Positions 15,320-22,707 of a DNA stretch of 28,351 nt are shown here, piece after piece. The position numbers and the translations under genes were made by a program. The notes under the pieces were generated by a model. It did no database searches. It saw only the letters and a program-made list of their open reading frames with translations, and was not told the origin of the DNA. This DNA comes from an uncultured Porphyromonadaceae bacterium (GTDB taxonomy: Bacteria; Bacteroidota; Bacteroidia; Bacteroidales; Muribaculaceae): NCBI GenBank assembly GCA_937989585.1, contig CALKRW010000017.1:1-28351 (forward strand). Direction: 5' to 3'. How positions within the stretch are numbered: position 1 is the first letter of the stretch; each line of letters starts with the position of its first letter.

Positions 15320-15723
15320 CGGGCATCGAACTCTTTGGCGAGTGCGACAATCTCGCGGTTAGTTTTCACAAGGTCAATGGTAACCTGTTCCAATCGGTAG
15401 AGTACGCTCATGGCTTGCTTTTCGGTGAAGTTCTCCCGTAATGTCCTTACAAGAGTGTCGTAATCCACCACCAACGTGCGGTAGTGGGAATTGAGAGAGG
15501 ATAGTTTGTCAATGAAAATCCGTGTGTTTTCATCGACCACAAAAACCTTGAAAGGCTTTCCGAGTAGAACACTTTTTATAAATGCCGCCTTGTTGACGGC
15601 TCCCGATTTATCGAATAGGGAGAGGAATACCGTGTTCTCCGCCGCGTCGAATCTCACGACGTAGCGGTGGACAGACGGATTTATCTTGTGAGGCCGTCCG
15701 CCCTGATTAAAGTTCTGTTTCAT
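15298..15723 (-). CDS. mobA: MobA, relaxosome accessory protein
   Basis: 141 residues from the ATG at 15723. The frame is open to 15762, but MKQNFNQGGRPHKINPSVHRYVVRF matches the usual start of these proteins, with the GGRP-K motif followed by a ribbon-helix-helix-like segment. A coiled C-terminal half (LVRTLRENFTEKQAMSVLYRLEQVTIDLVKTNREI) follows. Such proteins bind oriT and guide the relaxase. It is the first gene of the mob operon, and its end overlaps the mobB start. The adjacent non-coding region with large inverted repeats is where oriT would be expected. Confidence 0.82.
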   Translation of the reverse strand: MKQNFNQGGRPHKINPSVHRYVVRFDAAENTVFLSLFDKSGAVNKAAFIKSVLLGKPFKVFVVDENTRIFIDKLSSLNSHYRTLVVDYDTLVRTLRENFTEKQAMSVLYRLEQVTIDLVKTNREIVALAKEFDARWLQKSL

Positions 15724-15816
15724 TTCTGGGATAAAATTTAGTGGGTGATGTGGGATTGCCAACCGCAGGTTTCATCGTGGGTATTTCGACTTTGGAGCAA
15801 TACCGGCTCCATGCAA

Positions 15817-15873
15817 TGGCAAGGGTTTCGGGGCACAATCTTGGTTACAAGTGCCTCGGAACATACCTTGCCA
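15817..15873. repeat. Large imperfect inverted repeat in the candidate oriT
   Basis: TGGCAAGG (15817-15824) pairs with CCTTGCCA (15866-15873). Next to it, GTTTCGGGGCAC (15825-15836) pairs over all 12 positions, allowing G-U, with GTGCCTCGGAAC (15851-15862), leaving only ATA unpaired. The loop itself contains CTTG/CAAG. Total about 20 bp. Single-stranded DNA or RNA could fold stably here. Confidence 0.75.
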
Positions 15874-15967
15874 TGCACGTTTGTGCATCCGAACTGATAA
15901 TGAGAATATTGTAATCGGAACCCGCCTTGAATATTGTACGAAAGTTGTACGCAACAGTGGGCGATTC

Positions 15968-15999
15968 ATAATATCGGTGCCGATTCATACCGATATTAT
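15968..15999. repeat. Perfect 11-bp inverted repeat with nested direct repeat
   Basis: ATAATATCGGT (15968-15978) is the exact inverse complement of ACCGATATTAT (15989-15999), with a 10-base loop. CGATTCATA also occurs directly at 15962-15970 and 15981-15989. The combination is typical of a protein-binding site such as a relaxosome or regulator target. Confidence 0.7.
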
Positions 16000-16200
16000 A
16001 ATGGTGCGCAGTCCTTGAAACGGCGGTCAATGAGAGAACAACCGCGTGTGTCGGCTCCCGCAGATATAACAATCGGGTACGGTCGTTGAGTTTTCAACGA
16101 GAAAAAAGTGGGGAAATGTTGGGCAACTTTGCGGAAAGGTCGGGAAGTGCCTGACAATCAGAAATCTTTTCAGACACAGCCGTCGTTCTACTTGCACAAA

Positions 16201-16228
16201 GGCTCAAATGCCGGAGGCTCAAATGCCG
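16201..16228 (+). repeat. Two copies of a 15-bp direct repeat
   Basis: GGCTCAAATGCCG occurs at 16201-16213 and 16216-16228, a 15-bp period. It lies just before the 60-bp array and shares its TCAAATG word. Confidence 0.7.
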
Positions 16229-16300
16229 AGACATTCGGGCGTTCAGACAAATGACCGTTCAAAGGTTCAATCAAATGGTTGTAGGTGTATATGAATCCTT

Positions 16301-16560
16301 GTTTGCTTGTTTGTTTGAGCAATCAATCAAATGTTTGTTTGAATATACGTTCTAACGCTCGTTTGAACAATCAATCGAACAATCAATCAAATGTTCGTTT
16401 GAGCATACGTTCTAACACTTGTTTGAACAATCAATCAAACAATCAATCAAATGCTCGTTTGAGCATACGTTCTAACGCTTGTTTGAGCAATCAATCAAAC
16501 AATCAATCAAATGTTCGTTTGAGCATACGTTCTAACAATCATTTGAACAAACATTCAAAC
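16301..16560. repeat. 60-bp tandem repeat array upstream of traA
   Basis: Near-exact 60-bp units begin at 16321, 16381 and 16441, with a half-preserved fourth at 16501 and a degenerate partial copy before the first. Units one and two differ at six positions and units two and three at three; all of these are transitions. Each unit contains AATCAATCAAATG, CGTTTGAGCATACGTTCTAAC and TTGTTTGA...TCAAACAA. The last makes an 8-bp stem (for example 16419-16442). The array lies in the 975-bp gap between mobA and traA. There is no unique spacer, so it is not CRISPR. Possible roles: iteron-like binding sites, part of oriT, or a long structured tra leader. Confidence 0.8.
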
Positions 16561-16697
16561 AAACATTCTAATGCCCCGTCTGTAAACAAGCCGATTCACT
16601 GAAACGTGGCAGCCTGACCCGGACACGGTTATCAAGCCGGGCAGAAAATGGTGGCGACACCATATCAATTCAATTCCCAATTTAATCCCATCCAATT
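16561..16697 (+). other. Leader region of traA
   Basis: 137 bases after the array with no ORF and no exact TAnnTTTG. It ends in an A/T-rich leader (CCAATTTAATCCCATCCAATT) before the traA ATG, typical of Bacteroidota translation starts. The tra promoter should lie here or within the array but cannot be placed by eye. Confidence 0.4.
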
Positions 16698-17456
16698 ATG
16701 AGCGACACAATCTATGTCGCCTTCGCTACCCAGAAGGGTGGCGCGGGCAAGTCCACCCTGACCGCTCTTGTGGCGAGTTATCTCCGCTACGTCGAAGGGG
16801 TGGAAGTCGCGGTCATAGACTGCGACAACACACAGCACTCGATGAATGTCTATCGGGAACATGACCTGCTGGTGACCAATGAGAATCCCCGTCTCAAGCG
16901 CATCATGCACAAGTTCTACCTTACTCACAAAATCAAGCCTTACCAGATTCTTATGACCTCACCGGGCGACGCGGTGAAAGTGGCGGAGGATTTTGTAAAG
17001 GCGGGTAACAATCCGAAGGTGGTATTCTTCGACATCACGGGAACCATAAACAACCGTGATATTGTAAGCCTCATCGCCAAGATGCACTACATCTTCGTGC
17101 CGATCACGACCGAGACCGGGGAAATGGCGAGTTCAATATCATTCGCCAATAATGTCTATAATCGAATGATCACAACCGGCCAGTCAAGTATCCGTGAGAT
17201 GCGTCTTGTCTGGAACAAGGTCAACTCCCGCGACAAATCCCGTCTGTGCGAGATTATCGACAACTACATGGAGAAACTCGGACTAAGCTCCCTCGACACC
17301 GTGCTTGTCAAAAGCAACAAGTTCGAGAAGGACGGTACGGAAACAGGCAACGGGGCGATATTCCGTTCCACGATGCTCCCTCCCGACAAGCGTCTTATGA
17401 AAGGCTCCAACCTTGAAGAACTGGTGAAGGAAATCCGTTCAATAATCAAGGTTTAG
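16698..17456 (+). CDS. traA: TraA, ParA/MinD-like ATPase
   Basis: 252 residues. ATQKGGAGKSTLTALVASYLRY has the deviant Walker A of ParA proteins (KGGAGKS, residues 13-19), VAVIDCDNTQHSMNVYR the A' motif, and VVFFDITGTINN the Walker B segment. TraA opens the tra operon in CTnDOT-type elements. Its role in transfer is not well defined; by family it should be a dimeric ATPase organising the relaxosome or channel at the membrane. The next gene follows after 4 bp. Confidence 0.93.
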   Translation: MSDTIYVAFATQKGGAGKSTLTALVASYLRYVEGVEVAVIDCDNTQHSMNVYREHDLLVTNENPRLKRIMHKFYLTHKIKPYQILMTSPGDAVKVAEDFVKAGNNPKVVFFDITGTINNRDIVSLIAKMHYIFVPITTETGEMASSISFANNVYNRMITTGQSSIREMRLVWNKVNSRDKSRLCEIIDNYMEKLGLSSLDTVLVKSNKFEKDGTETGNGAIFRSTMLPPDKRLMKGSNLEELVKEIRSIIKV

Positions 17457-17460
17457 GCGT

Positions 17461-17907
17461 ATGGCAAAGAAAAAGAACGATGGATTTGACGCCGACGGCT
17501 TCATCGAATCTGTAAGGGCTTCGTCCGTGCCGACATATCACACCGCTGCGGACAGTCAGGCTCCCAATGCTCCTCCTATAAAGGAGGACATAAGCGCAAG
17601 CACGGAAACGTATGATGATTACGATTCAGAACGGGAGGCGAGGTATTCCGAACTCAACATGACCGCCGATGAGATCGACTTCATCAAGAAATTCATAGCC
17701 GACGGCAGATTCCGCAGGGTATCACGCAACGGCAGGCAGGTTTTCATCAGGGAGCGACACCTCTCCATGATTCTCAGGCTGCTCGGTATGCTGGACGAGG
17801 AAGCCAATATCTCTACCTATATAGATAAGGTGCTTACCGAACATTTCAGGAAATACTATCCCATCATTCAGGGCATATCCAAGAAATGCCCCTCAAAAAT
17901 TCTATAA
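17461..17907 (+). CDS. DUF3408 conjugal transfer protein (TraB position)
   Basis: 148 residues. The first 60 residues are acidic and probably disordered; the second half (MTADEIDFIKKFIADGRFRRVSRNGRQVFIRERHLSMILRLLGML) followed by ISTYIDKVLTEHFRKYYPII is DUF3408-like, with a ribbon-helix-helix flavour. Proteins of this family follow traA in Bacteroidales elements, where they are named TraB or TraC. It probably binds DNA, perhaps partnering TraA as ParB-like proteins do, but that is inference. 3 bp separate it from the next gene. Confidence 0.8.
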   Translation: MAKKKNDGFDADGFIESVRASSVPTYHTAADSQAPNAPPIKEDISASTETYDDYDSEREARYSELNMTADEIDFIKKFIADGRFRRVSRNGRQVFIRERHLSMILRLLGMLDEEANISTYIDKVLTEHFRKYYPIIQGISKKCPSKIL

Positions 17908-17910
17908 TAA

Positions 17911-18225
17911 ATGGTACATACAAAATTCTGTGACCTCCGTACCTGCAACAAGATGAAGGGTGCGGAACCGACCATAGCCCCGGACAACAAGAAGGTCAGG
18001 GCGTATTCGGACAACTATCTGGCTCCGTCGAATGTCGGGGCGCGCAAGGGGATATTCGTTCCCCGTGAGCTGGTAAACAAACTCTCCAAACTGGTATCCC
18101 TTTACGATGTCGAGGGTCTGACAATCGGTGCCTACGTTACCAATATTCTTGTCAGACACCTTGTGGAGAACCGGGATGTAATCAACGAACTGTCCTCGCT
18201 GGGCGAGAAAACCGTGGAGCTATGA
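17911..18225 (+). CDS. Small DUF3408-like protein (TraC position)
   Basis: 104 residues from ATG 17911; the ATG at 17953 (MKGAEP) is an alternative start. The C-terminal half (ARKGIFVPRELVNKLSKLVSLYDVEGLTIGAYVTNILVRHLVENRDVI) parallels the end of the preceding protein: a conserved turn, then a helix TIGAYVTNILVRHL like STYIDKVLTEHF. The two therefore look like diverged paralogues with a ribbon-helix-helix-like DNA-binding unit. The stop overlaps the next start in ATGA, so translation is coupled to TraD. Confidence 0.72.
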   Translation: MVHTKFCDLRTCNKMKGAEPTIAPDNKKVRAYSDNYLAPSNVGARKGIFVPRELVNKLSKLVSLYDVEGLTIGAYVTNILVRHLVENRDVINELSSLGEKTVEL

Positions 18226-19058
18226 CAGGCACATCACTTTTCCTGCTCGGTGTGGTGGCTCTCTCAAACATCGGTTTTCTGACATACCTCCTGCTTGACC
18301 GCAACAGGAAGATGCGTCCTCCGGCTGACAAAACGCCTGAAGATGCTCCCGCAGAGGAACCGCCCCCTCCTGCACCTGATACACCGGCACCACGGTCGCT
18401 GGTCGGCAAAAGCAAGTTCAATATAGACGATGAGCTTGAATCGCGCATAGACCGTCTGGTTGACAATGCTTTTGACCGCAACATACGCCGTATAAAACTG
18501 ACAATGCTGGGCGATGTGCATCTGAACGATGTTGAGTTTGGCGATGAAAGCTCGGCAACGACAGCCGCCCCAAGCGTGAATGAAATTCGGAAGGACAATC
18601 CTCCGATGCCGGAACAGCCCGTGAAAAATGCACGCATGACACCGGAACAGGAAATGTCGGCGTTTGAGGATGTCCGCATCGAGGATGTGGAGCCTGACAC
18701 CGTTTCGGCTCCTTCAGCGACAGGGGCGACGATGGAGGATATTGAGGAATCCATCAGTACCGCAGTCAATCCCGATGCCACTCCCGAAGATAAGGCAAAC
18801 GCCGGAAAGGTACTTGAACCTCTCATGGACACCAACCTTATGGAAGGTCTTATGTCATACGAGGAAATCTACAAGGGCATACAGTCCTGTATGACTGAGT
18901 TGCTACGGGAGAATATCGCTGACAAACAGACCCGGAAGCCTGACGGAAAGGGAAAGAAAGCACAATCCGTTAAAAATCCAGCCCCGGAGAAACACACCTC
19001 CACTTTCAAAATCGCTGCAAACATAGATGATTTTGACCCTGCCGACTTATTGAGATAA
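18222..19058 (+). CDS. traD: TraD-like conjugal transfer protein
   Basis: 278 residues. A single membrane segment at the N terminus (about 4-24, SLFLLGVVALSNIGFLTYLLL) is followed by a proline/glutamate-rich stretch and a mostly hydrophilic region with DDELESRIDRLVDNAFDRNIRRIKL near 68-92. Size, topology and position fit the TraD protein of CTnDOT-type elements, which is unrelated to the F-plasmid coupling protein of the same name. No catalytic motif is visible. It is followed by an unusual 131-base gap containing a GC-rich hairpin. Confidence 0.75.
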   Translation: MTGTSLFLLGVVALSNIGFLTYLLLDRNRKMRPPADKTPEDAPAEEPPPPAPDTPAPRSLVGKSKFNIDDELESRIDRLVDNAFDRNIRRIKLTMLGDVHLNDVEFGDESSATTAAPSVNEIRKDNPPMPEQPVKNARMTPEQEMSAFEDVRIEDVEPDTVSAPSATGATMEDIEESISTAVNPDATPEDKANAGKVLEPLMDTNLMEGLMSYEEIYKGIQSCMTELLRENIADKQTRKPDGKGKKAQSVKNPAPEKHTSTFKIAANIDDFDPADLLR

Positions 19059-19127
19059 CCGGCAAAAACCACTAATCCGCGTCCGCAAGGACAAAAATCC
19101 AACCCCAATTTATCAACCCGAAGTGTT

Positions 19128-19162
19128 GGCGGCTCCCGTGCGTGGAGTGGCCGGGGGCTGCC
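19128..19162 (+). other. GC-rich hairpin between traD and traE
   Basis: GGCGGCTCCCG (19128-19138) pairs over 11 positions with CGGGGGCTGCC (19152-19162), allowing two G-U pairs, with a 13-base loop. A small GTCC-GCAA-GGAC hairpin lies upstream at 19081-19092. The large hairpin ends 27 bases before the traE ATG. It has no T-run, so it is more likely an RNA-processing or stability element than a terminator. Confidence 0.55.
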
Positions 19163-19189
19163 TGTGCTTCAAAAAATGAAACAAAAAGC

Positions 19190-19531
19190 ATGAAAGAAAC
19201 AATCAAGAATCTTAAAAACAGGTATCTGATTTTCAAATGCCGCCTCATGGTGGCGATTCTCGCCGGATTTCTCGGCGGACTGAGGGCTGCCGCCGCCGGT
19301 AACGGCATGGCGGGTATCAACGAGGCGACATCAATGGTAACCTCGTATTTTGACCCCGGCACCAAGCTCATCTATGCCATCGGTGCGGTGGTGGGTCTCA
19401 TCGGAGGCATCAAGGTCTATTCCAAGTGGTCGAGCGGAGACCCTGACACAAGCAAGACCGCCGCGTCGTGGTTCGGCGCGTGCATCTTCCTGATTGTCGC
19501 CGCCACAATCCTCCGCTCGTTCTTCCTCTAA
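19190..19531 (+). CDS. traE: TraE, DUF4134 pilin-like protein (VirB2-like)
   Basis: 113 residues from the ATG at 19190. The frame is open from a GTG at 19142, but that stretch covers the hairpin arm and does not look like family sequence. The protein has a first hydrophobic segment with an ALAGFLGGLRAAAAG-type signal-peptide end, a small-residue-rich region, then two membrane segments (LIYAIGAVVGLIGGIKVY and CIFLIVAATILRSFFL). The DPDTSKTAASWF motif is typical of DUF4134. By position and topology it corresponds to VirB2 pilins. The distinct upstream gap suggests extra expression control, as expected for an abundant pilus subunit. Confidence 0.88.
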   Translation: MKETIKNLKNRYLIFKCRLMVAILAGFLGGLRAAAAGNGMAGINEATSMVTSYFDPGTKLIYAIGAVVGLIGGIKVYSKWSSGDPDTSKTAASWFGACIFLIVAATILRSFFL

Positions 19532-19543
19532 TCATCCGAGCCA

Positions 19544-19864
19544 ATGGCCGAATATGCTGTCAACAAGGGCATAGGACGGTCGGTGGAATACAAGGGCCTG
19601 AAGGCGCAGTACCTGTTCATCTTCGCAGGCGGGTTGCTCGCCCTGTTCGTGGTGTTCGTCATCATGTATATCGCGGGCATATCGCAATGGATCTGTATCG
19701 GGTTCGGCGTTACTGCCGCCTCAGCCCTTGTCTGGCTCACCTTCCATCTTAACGCCAAATATGGCGAACACGGTCTGATGAAACTCTCGGCTGTGAAATA
19801 TCATCCGCGCTATATCATCAACCGTCTGCGCCTCAAACGACTGATAAAAGGAGGAAAGAAATGA
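19544..19864 (+). CDS. traF: TraF, DUF4133 membrane protein (VirB3-like)
   Basis: 106 residues with two adjacent membrane helices (about 23-43 and 48-68) and a basic C-terminal tail (YIINRLRLKRLIKGGKK). NKGIGRSVEYKGLKAQY at the N terminus is typical of DUF4133. It matches VirB3 in size, topology and place before the VirB4-type ATPase. Its last codons (KGGKK) double as the Shine-Dalgarno-like site of traG, and the stop overlaps the traG start in ATGA. Confidence 0.88.
   Translation: MAEYAVNKGIGRSVEYKGLKAQYLFIFAGGLLALFVVFVIMYIAGISQWICIGFGVTAASALVWLTFHLNAKYGEHGLMKLSAVKYHPRYIINRLRLKRLIKGGKK
19848..19854 (+). promoter_or_regulatory. Strong Shine-Dalgarno site of traG
   Basis: AAGGAGG lies 6 bases before the traG ATG at 19861 and within the traF coding end. 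Such a perfect site is rare in Bacteroidota and supports coupled, efficient traG translation. Confidence 0.55.
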
Positions 19865-22368
19865 GAAATACACTTAAAGCCACTACACTGGAGACAAAGC
19901 TGCCGATTCTCGCCGTGGAACACGGCTGCATCATCAGCAAGGACGCCGACATTACCGTCGCTTTCGAGGTGGCACTGCCGGAACTGTTCACTGTAACATC
20001 GGCTGAATACGAGGCCATGCACGCCGCATGGTGCAAGGCGATAAAGGTTCTGCCACATTACTCTGTGGTGCATAAACAGGACTGGTTCATCAGTGAACGC
20101 TACAAGCCGGAGTTACAGAAAGATGACCTGTCTTTTCTTGACAGGAGTTTTGAACGCCATTTCAATGAGCGTCCGTACCTTTCACACAGATGCTATCTGT
20201 TCCTGACAAAAACGACAAAAGAACGTGCGCGTCAGCAGAGCAATTTCTCGACGCTGTGCCGAGGAAGGTTGACACCGAAAGAACTGAATCACGAAATGGT
20301 GGTGAAGTTCATGGAGAGTGTCGAGCAGTTTGAAAGAATCGTCAACGACACCGGCTATATCAGACTGCGCCGCCTGTCAGATGATGAGATTGTCGGCACT
20401 GACGACAAATCCGGGATTATCGAGCGGTATATGTCGCTGACGATGGAGGATGTGAACTGTCTGGAGGACATAGACCTGTCGGCGCGACAGATGCGTATCG
20501 GAGACAAGATGCTGTGCCTGCACACGCTGTCAGACACGGATGATCTTCCGGCAAAGGTCAGCACCGACAACCGATATGAACGGTTATCGACAGACAGGAG
20601 CGACTGCCGTCTTTCGTTTGCAAGTCCCGTCGGGTTGCTGTTACCCTGCAACCATATCTATAACCAGTATGTGTTCATAGACGACCATGACGAGAATCTG
20701 GCAAAGTTTGAAAAGACTGCCCGCAACATGAACTCGTTGAGCCGCTACTCACGCTCAAACGCCATTAACAAGGAGTGGATAGACCGCTATCTCAACGAGG
20801 CTCACAGCTACGGTCTAACCTCGGTGCGCTGCCACTGCAACATAATGGCATGGAGCGACGACACCGAGGAACTGCGCCGGATAAAGAACGATGTCGGCGG
20901 TCAGCTTGCGACAATGGGGTGTATGCCGAGGCACAATACAATAGACTGCCCGACGCTGTATTGGTCGGCAATGCCGGGTAACGAGGCTGATTTCCCTGCC
21001 GAAGAATCGTTCTACACTTTCATCGAACCTGCGGCGTGTTTCTTCACGGCCGAGACAAACTACCGGAGTAGCCTTTCTCCATTCGGAATAAAGATGGTCG
21101 ATAGACTGACCGGTAAACCTCTCCACCTTGACATATCGGACGAACCTATGAAACGCGGTATAACCACCAACCGCAACAAGTTCATTCTCGGCCCGTCAGG
21201 TAGCGGCAAATCATTCTTCACCAACCATCTGGTGCGACAGTATTATGAGCAAGGAACCCATGTGCTGCTGATTGACACCGGCAACTCCTATGAAGGTCTA
21301 TGCAACCTGATCCACAACCGTACCCACGGCGAGGACGGCATCTATTACACTTATACGGAGGATAACCCCATATCTTTCAACCCTTTCTATACGGATGACG
21401 GCGTTTTCGATGTCGAAAAGAAGGATTCAATCAAGACCTTACTACTGACGCTCTGGAAATCGGAAGATGACAGGGTTACAAAAACTGAATCGGGTGAGCT
21501 TGGCTCGGCATTGTCTATGTTCCTTGACAGGATGAGGGCTGATAAGGATATAGTACCGTGTTTCAACTCGTTTTACGAGTTTATGCGCGATGAATACCGT
21601 GCAGAAATGGCACAGCGTCCTATCCCGATATACAAACAGGATTTTGATATAGATAACTTCCTGACAACCCTGCGCCAGTATTACCACGGTGGCCGGTATG
21701 ACTTCCTGCTCAATTCCAAAGAAAACATTGACCTGCTCAACAAGCGGTTTGTGGTCTTTGAAATTGATGCCGTGAAGGATAACAAAGAATTATTCCCGGT
21801 AGTCACTATCATCATAATGGAGGCTTTTATCAACAAAATGAGGCGGTTAAAGGGTATCCGTAAGATGATGGTGGTGGAAGAAGCGTGGAAGGCTCTTTCT
21901 TCGGCGAACATGGCTGAATATCTGAGATATATGTTCAAGACCGTCCGCAAGTATTTCGGTGAGGCTGTGGTAGTTACACAGGAGGTTGACGACATAATAT
22001 CATCACCGATTGTCAAGGAGACCATTATCAATAACTCCGACTGCAAGATTCTTCTGGATCAGCGCAAGTATATGAACCGCTTTGACCAGATACAGGAGCT
22101 GTTGGGCCTGACCGACAAGGAGAAAGCGCAGATACTCAGTATCAATATGGCGAATAATCCAAACCGCCTGTATAAAGAGGTGTGGATTGGACTTGGCGGA
22201 ACACAGTCAGCCGTATATGCCACGGAGGTATCTACCGAGGAATATCTCTGCTACACTACCGAGGAAACGGAGAAGATTCAGGTGTTGAACAAAGCCGCCC
22301 AACTCGGTGGCAGTGTTGAGGCTGCCATTAAGATGCTCGCCAACGAGAGAAGGGAGGGTGCCACATGA
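19861..22368 (+). CDS. traG: TraG, VirB4-type conjugation ATPase
   Basis: 835 residues, the usual size. The N-terminal half holds the VirB4-like assembly domain; the C-terminal half holds the ATPase. Walker A is GPSGSGKS at 444-451 (FILGPSGSGKSFFTNHL), Walker B is MMVVEEAW near 669-676, and the motor-domain arginine/glutamine region follows (VVTQEVDDIISSPIVKETIINNSDCKILLDQ). It energises assembly of the secretion channel and pilus at the inner membrane. The start overlaps traF and the stop overlaps the next small gene, both as ATGA, so this part of the operon is translated as a chain. Confidence 0.96.
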   Translation: MRNTLKATTLETKLPILAVEHGCIISKDADITVAFEVALPELFTVTSAEYEAMHAAWCKAIKVLPHYSVVHKQDWFISERYKPELQKDDLSFLDRSFERHFNERPYLSHRCYLFLTKTTKERARQQSNFSTLCRGRLTPKELNHEMVVKFMESVEQFERIVNDTGYIRLRRLSDDEIVGTDDKSGIIERYMSLTMEDVNCLEDIDLSARQMRIGDKMLCLHTLSDTDDLPAKVSTDNRYERLSTDRSDCRLSFASPVGLLLPCNHIYNQYVFIDDHDENLAKFEKTARNMNSLSRYSRSNAINKEWIDRYLNEAHSYGLTSVRCHCNIMAWSDDTEELRRIKNDVGGQLATMGCMPRHNTIDCPTLYWSAMPGNEADFPAEESFYTFIEPAACFFTAETNYRSSLSPFGIKMVDRLTGKPLHLDISDEPMKRGITTNRNKFILGPSGSGKSFFTNHLVRQYYEQGTHVLLIDTGNSYEGLCNLIHNRTHGEDGIYYTYTEDNPISFNPFYTDDGVFDVEKKDSIKTLLLTLWKSEDDRVTKTESGELGSALSMFLDRMRADKDIVPCFNSFYEFMRDEYRAEMAQRPIPIYKQDFDIDNFLTTLRQYYHGGRYDFLLNSKENIDLLNKRFVVFEIDAVKDNKELFPVVTIIIMEAFINKMRRLKGIRKMMVVEEAWKALSSANMAEYLRYMFKTVRKYFGEAVVVTQEVDDIISSPIVKETIINNSDCKILLDQRKYMNRFDQIQELLGLTDKEKAQILSINMANNPNRLYKEVWIGLGGTQSAVYATEVSTEEYLCYTTEETEKIQVLNKAAQLGGSVEAAIKMLANERREGAT

Positions 22369-22553
22369 AGATACCCAAAGTGTTCCACCCGATACTCGGA
22401 GTGCTGACAGGCACAATCCTCTTTCTCGCCGGAATAGCGGTGCTGTCCGCAGTATTCGTGGCGACATATAAGCTGGTGCTATATGCCAGACCGTATGTCG
22501 TGGAGACCTTTTCAAACTTAGTCAATTACCTCTCACAATGGATGCCGTTATGA
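22365..22553 (+). CDS. Small membrane protein between traG and traI
   Basis: 62 residues with a long hydrophobic helix (about 9-36, ILGVLTGTILFLAGIAVLSAVFVATYKL) and a short amphipathic tail. Both ends overlap neighbours by ATGA (traG before, the 44-residue ORF after), strong evidence that it is a real translated gene. No family is recognised with certainty; its place corresponds to the traH region of CTnDOT-like operons. It may be a minor channel subunit. Confidence 0.72.
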   Translation: MKIPKVFHPILGVLTGTILFLAGIAVLSAVFVATYKLVLYARPYVVETFSNLVNYLSQWMPL

Positions 22554-22684
22554 AAGTCCTTTATGTGCTGTGGGTGATACTGGCGAGTATGGCAGTCGCC
22601 TTCATCGCCGCTGTTACCTTCCCCTTGCTCCTGCTTTACATCGGAGTGAGAATAATCGGAGGCATGGTCTCCAAAATCAGATAA
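22550..22684 (+). CDS. 44-residue membrane protein
   Basis: Too short for common ORF cut-offs. It starts at an ATG that overlaps the previous stop (ATGA at 22550-22553) and ends with TAA at 22682-22684. The product is almost entirely hydrophobic: MKVLYVLWVILASMAVAF, then a proline-broken second stretch (AAVTFPLLLLYIGVRIIGG) and a basic end SKIR, giving one or two membrane spans. The coupled start and hydrophobic composition argue for a genuine gene. The function is unknown; together with the preceding ORF it fills the gap between the VirB4-like and TraI genes. Confidence 0.6.
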   Translation: MKVLYVLWVILASMAVAFIAAVTFPLLLLYIGVRIIGGMVSKIR

Positions 22685-22707
22685 CCCCAAAAATCCAACG
22701 TAAAAAA

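Larger units (their letters stand above)
15724..16200. other. Non-coding region with several inverted repeats, candidate oriT
   Basis: This is the stretch directly upstream of mobA, where CTnDOT-type elements carry oriT. It has no convincing gene. It holds a large hairpin (15817-15873), a hairpin ATGCAC/GTGCAT (15873-15888), a perfect 11-bp inverted repeat (15968-15999), GGAGC/GCTCC at 15794-15810, TCGTTGA/TCAACGA at 16083-16100, and TTGTACG repeated at 15934 and 15945. No nic site could be assigned by eye. Divergent promoters for mobA and traA may also lie here, but no exact TAnnTTTG was found. Confidence 0.5.

Noticed and set aside
16301..16560. CRISPR array
   Set aside because: The repeat covers the whole 60-bp period with no unique spacers, and no cas genes are present.
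16285..16602. 105-codon open frame through the 60-bp repeats (N/S-rich 20-residue repeat)
   Set aside because: The 60-bp period is a multiple of three, so any stop-free frame stays open. Differences between units change amino acids freely, the start is a GTG with no leader, and the product resembles no protein family.
18182..18835. 217-codon minus-strand ORF opposite traD
   Set aside because: Serine/arginine-rich shadow of the traD frame; the tra operon direction, ATGA coupling and TraD topology favour the plus strand.
22570..22707. N-terminal extension of traI
   Set aside because: It overlaps the small membrane ORF and would bury the signal peptide that begins at 22708.
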